From an uncultured Verrucomicrobiales bacterium (lineage in GTDB: Bacteria > Verrucomicrobiota > Verrucomicrobiia > Verrucomicrobiales > Akkermansiaceae): a stretch of DNA of 32,615 bases. Made by a program: the position numbers and the translations under genes. The notes beneath the pieces were generated by a model that was given only the letters and a program-made list of their open reading frames with translations, had not been told where the DNA came from and ran no database searches. Below are positions 18,886 to 25,278 of this stretch, one piece after another (within the stretch, counting starts at the first letter, position 1; each line of letters begins with the position of its first letter). The stretch is from assembly GCA_937969495.1 (NCBI GenBank), contig CALBVY010000064.1:1-32615 (forward strand), given 5' to 3'.

Positions 18886-19341
18886 TCATGAGAAGTCCAG
18901 ATTCAACTGACCTTTGTGTAATTCCCTGTAATCTCCTTCACCACCCTGATTAGCAACATACGCGGCAATCACTTGCTCGCTCCCGTGTTGTCCAACCGTA
19001 TTCACAAAATATCCTTTCCCCCAGAACTCCCCTCCCCAAAGCTTTTTCTTCACCTCTGGCACTCGCTCAAACACTTCACGAGCAATCATACTTTTCACCG
19101 TCCTCGCTATCTTTGTCACACTATACATCGGCACAGATTGTATCAGAAAATGAGCGTGATCCCTGTCCAATCCTACCTCCAAAAACACTATCTCCCAACG
19201 CTTCTCTATATCCAAACATACCTCCTTCATTACCTCATCTACCTCCTTACTCATCACCACTCGACGATACTTCGCTGAACATACCAAATGATACATCAGC
19301 ACCGACACATTATGCTTCTTGTGAATATAACGACTTTCCAT
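18886..19341 (-). CDS. tnpA: IS200-family Y1 transposase TnpA
   Basis: This 151-residue protein is the usual length for IS200 TnpA. It shows VFLEVGLDRDHAHFLIQ (residues 52-68), whose His62-Ala-His64 is the HUH metal-binding motif, and FWGKGYFVNTVG followed by IAAYVANQ, where Tyr128 is the likely DNA-cleaving residue. The reading frame is complete with all key residues, so the element may be active. It moves single-stranded DNA by recognising the end hairpins that flank it. It ends with TGA. Confidence 0.93.
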   Translation of the reverse strand: MESRYIHKKHNVSVLMYHLVCSAKYRRVVMSKEVDEVMKEVCLDIEKRWEIVFLEVGLDRDHAHFLIQSVPMYSVTKIARTVKSMIAREVFERVPEVKKKLWGGEFWGKGYFVNTVGQHGSEQVIAAYVANQGGEGDYRELHKGQLNLDFS

Positions 19342-19366
19342 AACTCACCATCTTCCCTTTTCAAAG

Positions 19367-19382
19367 CCGAAGCAAGCTTCGG
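19367..19382. repeat. IS200-type end hairpin (left end), CAAG loop
   Basis: CCGAAG-CAAG-CTTCGG is a 6-bp stem with the same tetraloop as the hairpin at the other end of the element, 25 bp upstream of the tnpA start codon. Shared loop and position support a pair of IS200 ends. Confidence 0.65.
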
Positions 19383-19403
19383 GGTATTAGACCCATTGAG
19401 AAT

Positions 19404-19427
19404 AAAAAAGCCTTCTGCCTAGAAGGC
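19404..19427 (-). terminator. Rho-independent terminator of cysCDN
   Basis: On the minus strand GCCTTC-TAGGCA-GAAGGC forms a 6-bp stem followed by six T. It lies 26 bp after the cysN stop, so it should end the cys operon before the IS200 element and the polysaccharide genes. Confidence 0.75.
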
Positions 19428-19453
19428 GTATCCCTTTCTCGAAATATGAAGGA

Positions 19454-20758
19454 TCAAGCAATCATCCCAGCTGCCACAGTCTCATTAGACATGGCATCGA
19501 TCAGGATAAATGAGCCTGTGGTGCGATTACGCTTATAGCGATCATAGATTAAAGGGGCTGAAGTCCGCAGGGTGATACGACCAATGTCATTCAGGCGGAA
19601 TTCAAGATCGTCTTCTATCTTGTGCAGAGTGTTGATATTGACTTTATAATTAACCTCTTTGATCACTGCTTTTACCTCACGCGAAGTGTGGCGGAGGATA
19701 TATTTCCCACGTGCTTGCATTGGCTTATCTGAGAACCAACAGATCATGGCATCAATATCCTGACCTACGGCAGGAGGGTTATTTGATTTCACAATCATAT
19801 CCCCACGTGAAATATCAATTTCATCCTCCAAGGTAATCGCTACAGAGAGAGGGCTAAATACCTCCTCGAGCTCTTGGCCGTCTGCATGAATCGCTTTAAT
19901 TTTAGTAGAAAAACCGGAGGGCTGCACCGTGACGCTGTCCCCTGGTTTAAACACCCCACCAGCAATACGCCCTGCATAACCACGGAAATCATGCCATTGA
20001 TCAGACTGAGGGCGAATGACCCATTGTACGGGGAACCGGGCTTCGATATGGTTTTCTTGGTTACCAATGTAGACCGTTTCAAGATGGTAAAGGAGGGATG
20101 AACCCTCATACCAATCCATATTTTCTGACTTATCTACCACATTATCACCGTTGAGTGCGGAAATTGGAATGAAAGTAATATCCACCACATTATCAAGGCG
20201 TGAAGCAAAGTCTTTGTAGTCTTCAACAATTTTATCATACACCTCCTGAGAATAGTCCACGAGATCCATTTTATTAACACATACTACGATGTGCTGAATA
20301 CGAAGTAAGCTGGCGATGAAAGAATGTCGGCTGGTTTGCTCGATGACACCCTTACGTGCGTCTACTAAGATAATGGCTAAATTAGCAGTGGAGGCGCCAG
20401 TGACCATGTTTCTCGTATATTGAATATGCCCCGGTGTATCAGCGATGATAAATTTCCGCTTAGGGGTGGCGAAATAGCGGTAAGCAACGTCAATGGTAAT
20501 ACCCTGCTCGCGTTCTGCCTTGAGGCCGTCTGTTAAGAGAGCAAGATTTACATGCTCATCACCACGTGATTTACTGGACTCCTCGACAGCTTCCATTTGG
20601 TCTTCGAAAGTATTCTTGGAATCATAGAGCAAGCGCCCAATGAGGGTAGATTTACCATCGTCGACGCTGCCAGCGGTGGTAAAACGGAGCAGGTCCATAT
20701 CGAGGTAACCTGTAGTATCCGCAGAAGACGGAAGATCGGAATGAGATGAAGTAGACAT
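19454..20758 (-). CDS. cysN: Sulfate adenylyltransferase subunit 1 (GTPase)
   Basis: This 434-residue EF-Tu-like GTPase has TAGSVDDGKSTLIGRLL (residues 28-44, P-loop), DTPGHIQYTRNM (107-118, G3) and VNKMDLVDY (161-169, G4), with beta-barrel domains after residue 230. With CysD it forms ATP sulfurylase, where GTP hydrolysis drives adenylyl-sulfate formation. There is no fused APS kinase domain; that function is the separate cysC in the same operon. No PAPS reductase gene is here, which fits a role in making sulfate donor rather than, or as well as, assimilation. It lies 44 bp after cysD. Confidence 0.95.
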   Translation of the reverse strand: MSTSSHSDLPSSADTTGYLDMDLLRFTTAGSVDDGKSTLIGRLLYDSKNTFEDQMEAVEESSKSRGDEHVNLALLTDGLKAEREQGITIDVAYRYFATPKRKFIIADTPGHIQYTRNMVTGASTANLAIILVDARKGVIEQTSRHSFIASLLRIQHIVVCVNKMDLVDYSQEVYDKIVEDYKDFASRLDNVVDITFIPISALNGDNVVDKSENMDWYEGSSLLYHLETVYIGNQENHIEARFPVQWVIRPQSDQWHDFRGYAGRIAGGVFKPGDSVTVQPSGFSTKIKAIHADGQELEEVFSPLSVAITLEDEIDISRGDMIVKSNNPPAVGQDIDAMICWFSDKPMQARGKYILRHTSREVKAVIKEVNYKVNINTLHKIEDDLEFRLNDIGRITLRTSAPLIYDRYKRNRTTGSFILIDAMSNETVAAGMIA

Positions 20759-20802
20759 CGGAAAAATAATATATGTTAAGTTAAATGGATAAGAGGTAAG
20801 GC

Positions 20803-21708
20803 CTAGAAGTAGCCTTCTTTTTTGCGATCTTCCATCGCAGTCTCTGAGCGTTTATCATCTGAGCGTGTTCCGCGCTCGGTCTGACGGGCGGATGCTACCT
20901 CTTGGATGACAGCATCGATGTCAGCAGCGGGAGATTCTACAGCACCAGTGCAGGTAGCATCACCAATGGTTCTAAAGCGGACGATTTTCTTTTCCACTAC
21001 CTCGTGCTCCTGCACGGTGACAAAGTCGGTAACGGCAAGTAGAGAGCCATTGCGCTCAAAGACCTCACGCTCGTGTGAGAAGTAAAGATTGGGCAAGTCA
21101 ATATTTTCTTTTTTGATATACTGCCAGACATCCATTTCCGTCCAGTTAGAGAGAGGGAAAACTCTAAAGTGTTCACCATGCTGCTTACGACCATTAAAGA
21201 TATTCCAAAGCTCAGGGCGCTGGTTTTTAGGATCCCACTGGCCAAAATCATCACGGTGTGAGAAGAAACGTTCTTTAGCACGGGCTTTTTCCTCATCGCG
21301 GCGACCACCTCCAAGAGCAGCATCAAACTGATGTTCCTCGATGCCATCGAGAAGGGCTACGGTCTGCAATCCGTTGCGGCTGGCGTTAACACCTTTTTCT
21401 TCAGTGACACGTCCTTTATCAATGGACTCCTGCACACTTGCTACCACAAGACGAGCACCAATTTTTTCGATAAATTGATCCCGGAAAACCATCGTTTCAG
21501 GGAAATTATGCCCTGTATCTACGTGCATCAAAACAAAAGGGATCCTCGCGGGAGAGAAAGCCTTGTAGGCGAGATGCGCCATAACAATGGAATCCTTACC
21601 GCCAGAAAATAGCAAAACTGGATTCTCAAACTGGGCTGCCGTTTCCCGAAGGATAAAGATAGCCTCTGATTCTAAATGGTCGAGGTGACTAAGTGCGTAT
21701 GAGGACAT
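20803..21708 (-). CDS. cysD: Sulfate adenylyltransferase subunit 2
   Basis: This 301-residue member of the PP-loop ATPase family has LLFSGGKDSIVMAHLA (residues 32-47) with the SGGKDS ATP-binding loop at 35-40. It carries ALGGGRRDEEKARAKERFFSHR in the middle and ends in the conserved AMEDRKKEGYF. It is the catalytic half of ATP sulfurylase, forming APS from ATP and sulfate. Length is normal. It lies between cysC and cysN, with no Shine-Dalgarno motif before the ATG. Confidence 0.97.
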   Translation of the reverse strand: MSSYALSHLDHLESEAIFILRETAAQFENPVLLFSGGKDSIVMAHLAYKAFSPARIPFVLMHVDTGHNFPETMVFRDQFIEKIGARLVVASVQESIDKGRVTEEKGVNASRNGLQTVALLDGIEEHQFDAALGGGRRDEEKARAKERFFSHRDDFGQWDPKNQRPELWNIFNGRKQHGEHFRVFPLSNWTEMDVWQYIKKENIDLPNLYFSHEREVFERNGSLLAVTDFVTVQEHEVVEKKIVRFRTIGDATCTGAVESPAADIDAVIQEVASARQTERGTRSDDKRSETAMEDRKKEGYF

Positions 21709-21744
21709 GGTATTAAATGAAATAGTATAAATAGGGTGTGTAAT

Positions 21745-22350
21745 CTATGACCAAGTCACTCGAGGTGTAACTTCAGCCAGTAGTTGATCTAAGCAGGATG
21801 CAAGTGAGTTGTTTTCTGTATTAAGAATGATATTTGCACAAGCAGGTTCTTCGAAGGCAGACGCTTGTCCGGTAAAATGCGCAATTTGACCAGCTTCCGC
21901 TTTGTCATAAAGCCCCTTCACATCACGCTGGCGGCAAGTTTCGAAGGAGGCTTGCACATACGTTTCTAGTAAATCTTGATCACCGATGATTTCTCTAGCG
22001 GCTTTACGAAACCGCTCCTGTGGTGTGATGACGGAGACAATCACAATGGCACCCGTATGCACGATGGATTTTGCCATCTCCGCAACGCGTCTGACATTCT
22101 CGCAGCGATCTTCATCCGTAAACCCAAGATTACTATTCAACCCACTGCGTAAATTATCTCCATCAAGCATGACCACAAACCGACCCGAATCATGCAGATA
22201 CCTCTCAAGCGCATTAGCGATGGTTGATTTACCTGATCCAGATAACCCATAGAGCCAAACAACTAATCCCCTTTGGCCGAGAAGCTCTTCCTTTTCTTCT
22301 CTTGGCACCTGCCGCTGGAATTCAGGATGAATATTCGTTGCATCTGTCAT
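21745..22350 (-). CDS. cysC: Adenylyl-sulfate kinase
   Basis: This 201-residue protein has the P-loop YGLSGSGKSTIANALE (residues 34-49), LDGDNLRSGLNSNLGFTDEDR (63-83) and the EIIGDQDLLETYVQASFETCRQRDVKGLY segment typical of APS kinase. It phosphorylates APS to PAPS, the donor used by both sulfotransferases of the polysaccharide operon. It is the first gene of cysCDN. The leader before ATG is pyrimidine-rich with no Shine-Dalgarno motif. Confidence 0.96.
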   Translation of the reverse strand: MTDATNIHPEFQRQVPREEKEELLGQRGLVVWLYGLSGSGKSTIANALERYLHDSGRFVVMLDGDNLRSGLNSNLGFTDEDRCENVRRVAEMAKSIVHTGAIVIVSVITPQERFRKAAREIIGDQDLLETYVQASFETCRQRDVKGLYDKAEAGQIAHFTGQASAFEEPACANIILNTENNSLASCLDQLLAEVTPRVTWS

Positions 22351-22516
22351 AGCAAAGAGGGGAAATAAATCTGGAAATACATTCTCCTTACGCTGCCGCC
22401 CTTGGTCGATTAGCTATATTACAAGCTAAAACCACGCGGAGTTCTTATCGAGAGTTGAGAGCCTTGTAGATGAAAACCACAGTGAACTGCTGGGAACACA
22501 CCACAGATCGCGGTAT

Positions 22517-22538
22517 TTGTTCAATAAAAAATGAACAA
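22517..22538. repeat. Inverted repeat TTGTTCA-n8-TGAACAA
   Basis: Perfect 7-bp arms are separated by an A-rich 8-base spacer, midway between two divergent genes. It could be a repressor site or a small hairpin. The TGTTC/GAACA half-sites recall the verrucomicrobial LexA motif, but the spacing is wrong for it. Confidence 0.4.
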
Positions 22539-22648
22539 TTTAATTGAACTAAAATAACTTAACGTGAGCCAACACCTCAGATCCAGACAGTGTATTGGAT
22601 GTATCGTGCTGTTATTCTGAGTTCTTTTCGATCGTTTTACTTCCAAGC

Positions 22649-22676
22649 TTGCATCAATGATTAAGATTGCTTTAAT
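22649..22676 (+). promoter_or_regulatory. Weak promoter candidate for the parC-like gene
   Basis: TTGCAT and TTTAAT are 16 bp apart, and the predicted start of transcription lies about 40 bp before the ATG. The -10 match is modest. Confidence 0.25.
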
Positions 22677-22723
22677 AACTTCAGCCCTACGTTAACTCCC
22701 CTTTCCCCTGATATTTCTCTCCC

Positions 22724-24724
22724 ATGGATGGACATGAACCAATAGATTCTGACGGACCTACCGAACAGCAAAGCCTCGGAAGCATGTACTCGGATTACTT
22801 TCTTGATTACGCCAGTTACGTGATCATGGAGCGTGCCGTACCGCATCTCTGTGATGGTCTTAAGCCCGTGCAGCGCCGTATTTTACACTCTATGCGCGAG
22901 CTAGAAGATGGTCGTTACAACAAAGTGGCCAATGTGGTGGGCAACACAATGAAATACCACCCCCATGGTGATACCTCCATTGGAGATGCCATGGTACAGC
23001 TTGGGCAGAAAGAGCTCCTCATCGATACCCAAGGAAACTGGGGCAATGTGCTTACTGGGGATAAAGCGGCTGCGCCGAGATACATCGAAGCTCGCCTAAC
23101 ACCTTTCGCCCTTGAAGTCGCATTTAACCCAAAGACTACCGAGTGGACACGGAGTTATGACGGGCGTAACAAGGAGCCAGTTACACTCCCTCTTAAGTTT
23201 CCACTTCTTCTGGCACAAGGAGTAGAAGGCATCGCTGTGGGCTTGGCCTGTAAAATGCTACCGCATAATTTTATTGAGCTCCTAGAAGCCTGTATCGCGC
23301 TACTGCGCAAGGAAAGCTTTGAGCTACTACCAGATTTCCCCACTGGTGGCTTGATGGATGCTAGCAATTATAACGATGGCTTACGTGGCGGAAAAATCCG
23401 TGTGCGTGCTGAGATCAAAATTGAGAAAAAACGCATGCTGCGTATTACCCAAGTGCCTTTTGGGGTGACCACCGGAGGTCTTATGGACAACATCGTGGCG
23501 GCCAATGAAAAGGGTAAAATTAAGATCTCAAAAATAGAGGACAACACCGCCGCAGAGGCAGATATCCTCATTCACCTTCCTGCAGGGTCAGATCCAGAGA
23601 CCTCGCGAGATTCCCTTTACGCATTTACAGATTGTGAAGTCTCTATTTCTCCAAATTCCTGTGTAATTTACGATGGTAAACCACGGTTTATGGGGGTTAC
23701 TGAAATCCTTAAACACTCCGCTTTCCAGACCAAAGATCTGCTCAAGATGGAACTGGAAATCAAGCTCGGTGAGCTCCAAGAAAAATGGCACTTTTCCTCA
23801 CTGGAAAAAATCTTCATCGAGAACAGAATCTACCGCGACATTGAAGAATGTGAAACGTGGGAAGCCGTCATTGAGGCCATCGATAAAGGGCTCAAACCGT
23901 TTAAAAAACTCCTCAAACGTGAAGTCACCGAGGAGGATATCGTCAGACTAACAGAAATAAAAATCAAACGTATTTCAAAGTATGATTCCTTTAAGGCAGA
24001 TGAAATCATCCAGAATCTCGAAAATGAAATCGGAGAGGTAGAGAAAAACCTGCGCAATCTAACACGTTACACCATCGCCTATTTTAAAAATTTAATCAAA
24101 AAATACGGTAAAGGTAGAGAGCGCCGCACAGAAATCACCTCATTTGGCGTAGTCAACCGCGTGCAGGTAGTGGCTGCAACTGAGACTCTGTACGTCAACC
24201 GGAAGGACGGTTTTGCTGGCTGGGGATTGAAAAAAGAGGAAAGCCTCGAGAAGTGTTCGAAGATTGATGATGTCATTGCTATCGATGGCGAGGGCATTAT
24301 GCGCGTTTCCAAAGTAGCGGATAAAGCCTTCGTCGGAAAACGCGTGCAGCACATTGCTATTTTCCGCAAGGATGAAGAAAAAATCTTCTCAATGATCTAT
24401 CGAGATGGTCGCCAAGGCGCAGTTTACGCAAAGCGCTTCAAAGTCGGTGGAGTTACCCGGGATAAAGAATATGATCTCACTAAGGGGACCAAGGGCACGC
24501 GTGTGCTCTACCTCGCAGTTCATGATACCGAGCAAGAGAGTGAGGACAATACCGTGCTCGTTCACCTGAAACCTGCTCCACGCCTCCGCAGTCTGTCACG
24601 TTTATTCAGCTTTGGAGAACTCGCTCTCAAAGGCCGTGCGGTAAAGGGAAACCTGGTGACCAAACACATCGTAGACCGTGTCGTCAGAGCCCCCAAAGAT
24701 GGCGAAGATCTGGAACTTGAGTAA
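22724..24724 (+). CDS. parC: Type IIA topoisomerase subunit A (ParC/GyrA-like)
   Basis: This 666-residue protein has the breakage-reunion domain of GyrA/ParC: YASYVIMERAVPHLCDGLKPVQRRIL (residues 29-54), KYHPHGDTSIGDAMV (77-91, the quinolone-resistance region with Thr84 and Asp88) and AAAPRYIEARLT (115-126) with catalytic Tyr120. A coiled-coil stretch near residues 420-450 leads to a short C-terminal beta-propeller-like part. The canonical GyrA box is absent and the protein is much shorter than GyrA, so a topoisomerase IV role is likelier. The wording resembles the Bacteroidetes ParC type. No parE is adjacent in the window, which is unusual. Confidence 0.88.
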   Translation: MDGHEPIDSDGPTEQQSLGSMYSDYFLDYASYVIMERAVPHLCDGLKPVQRRILHSMRELEDGRYNKVANVVGNTMKYHPHGDTSIGDAMVQLGQKELLIDTQGNWGNVLTGDKAAAPRYIEARLTPFALEVAFNPKTTEWTRSYDGRNKEPVTLPLKFPLLLAQGVEGIAVGLACKMLPHNFIELLEACIALLRKESFELLPDFPTGGLMDASNYNDGLRGGKIRVRAEIKIEKKRMLRITQVPFGVTTGGLMDNIVAANEKGKIKISKIEDNTAAEADILIHLPAGSDPETSRDSLYAFTDCEVSISPNSCVIYDGKPRFMGVTEILKHSAFQTKDLLKMELEIKLGELQEKWHFSSLEKIFIENRIYRDIEECETWEAVIEAIDKGLKPFKKLLKREVTEEDIVRLTEIKIKRISKYDSFKADEIIQNLENEIGEVEKNLRNLTRYTIAYFKNLIKKYGKGRERRTEITSFGVVNRVQVVAATETLYVNRKDGFAGWGLKKEESLEKCSKIDDVIAIDGEGIMRVSKVADKAFVGKRVQHIAIFRKDEEKIFSMIYRDGRQGAVYAKRFKVGGVTRDKEYDLTKGTKGTRVLYLAVHDTEQESEDNTVLVHLKPAPRLRSLSRLFSFGELALKGRAVKGNLVTKHIVDRVVRAPKDGEDLELE

Positions 24725-24742
24725 AATTCACAGAAGAATTTA

Positions 24743-24777
24743 TTGACATTTAATTGGTGTTCACGAACACTGTTCAC
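24743..24777 (+). promoter_or_regulatory. TTGACA promoter with three TGTTC/GAACA half-sites
   Basis: TTGACA (24743-24748) is followed after 17 bp by AACACT (24766-24771), a poor but correctly spaced -10, six bases before the ATG at 24778. Overlapping the -10 are TGTTC (24758-24762), GAACA (24765-24769) and TGTTC (24771-24775), which form inverted pairs with 2- and 1-base spacers. This looks like an operator over a promoter, with transcription beginning at the start codon. The half-sites equal those of the verrucomicrobial LexA motif, but the spacing differs. Confidence 0.4.
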
Positions 24778-24948
24778 ATGAATAAATTCAACCTCAACCC
24801 ATCCTCTGTCATCGTTTCTCTCAAAGCTGTATTAGATCGAGGTATTTGTCTTATCCGTGGAGAAAAATACGATGTGAACCCTAGATCACAGTGGCAGCAA
24901 CTAGAGCTACCATTCTCTAGGACTCCAGTGAAAAAATGGAATCGCTAG
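24778..24948 (+). CDS. Small unknown protein, 56 residues
   Basis: From ATG 24778 the protein is 56 residues, basic, with a C-terminal QWQQLELPF segment. I do not recognise a family. The longest frame starts at TTG 24754, but that would place the operator-like repeat inside the gene, so ATG 24778 is preferred. There is no Shine-Dalgarno motif; the promoter spacing suggests a leaderless message. It stands alone, 53 bp after the topoisomerase stop. It is probably a real regulated small gene, though chance cannot be excluded. Confidence 0.5.
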   Translation: MNKFNLNPSSVIVSLKAVLDRGICLIRGEKYDVNPRSQWQQLELPFSRTPVKKWNR

Positions 24949-25049
24949 GACCACCTACTTGCTCCCGCTTCCCCCTATTCGTAATTTTGATTCTATAGCT
25001 TCGGTAAATCCTATTTACACATTTTTCTTAGCCATGGTTCAATCCATCC

Positions 25050-25130
25050 ATGAAAAATCTTAGGAACACCTTTACCCTAATACATGTGGCACTGGCGGCG
25101 GTATCACTCAGCTCATATACCTCACAATAA
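25050..25130 (+). CDS. Tentative 26-residue signal-peptide-like ORF
   Basis: The frame reads MKNLRNTF, then a hydrophobic core of about twelve residues, then SSYTSQ and stop. It looks like a secretion signal with no mature protein. No ribosome-binding site is visible. It may be a remnant or chance. Confidence 0.2.
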   Translation: MKNLRNTFTLIHVALAAVSLSSYTSQ

Positions 25131-25213
25131 AAGGCTATTATGCGCGTCACCCTAGCTGTGCTTTAAGCCATTTCCTTTTCTACACAGATAGGGAATCTCT
25201 TTTTATCCAATGA

Positions 25214-25219
25214 TATAAT
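25214..25219 (+). promoter_or_regulatory. TATAAT -10 candidate for miaB
   Basis: A perfect TATAAT lies about 60 bp upstream of ATG 25279, giving a leader of roughly 50 bases. The -35 region is not recognisable. Confidence 0.4.
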
Positions 25220-25278
25220 CTTGATTCTTATCGATTTACTTTTACACCTGCATCACCGCCAGCTGCGGTAAAGACGCC

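Larger units (their letters stand above)
18850..19400 (-). mobile_element. IS200-type insertion sequence (tnpA only), approximate limits
   Basis: A single Y1 transposase gene is flanked by two CAAG-loop hairpins, and no tnpB is present. It fills the space between the terminator of cysDNC and the start of the polysaccharide operon. Cleavage sites and target tetranucleotide were not determined, so the limits are approximate. Confidence 0.75.
22351..22723. other. Divergent intergenic region between cysC and parC
   Basis: These 373 bp hold no convincing gene. They must carry the promoters of cysCDN (minus) and the topoisomerase gene (plus). A 7-bp inverted repeat, TTGTTCA (22517-22523) and TGAACAA (22532-22538), may be an operator. 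A weak plus-strand promoter candidate is TTGCAT (22649-22654), 16 bp, TTTAAT (22671-22676). I see no clear minus-strand promoter. Confidence 0.45.
24949..25278 (+). other. Gap before miaB with a 26-codon signal-peptide-like ORF
   Basis: Over 330 bp I see no long gene. An ORF at 25050-25130 encodes 26 residues beginning MKNLRNTF, followed by a hydrophobic stretch and Ser-rich end. This resembles a lone signal peptide and may be a decayed secreted-protein gene. A TATAAT lies at 25214-25219, about 60 bp before the miaB start, and is the best -10 candidate for that gene; no good -35 accompanies it. Confidence 0.4.

Noticed and set aside
19113-19343. Plus-strand frames across the IS200 transposase
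   Set aside because: They are complements of the well-supported tnpA frame and have no motif of their own.
24758-24775. Canonical verrucomicrobial LexA box
   Set aside because: The half-sites are right, but the required 4-base spacer is 2 or 1 here, so I do not annotate it as a LexA site.
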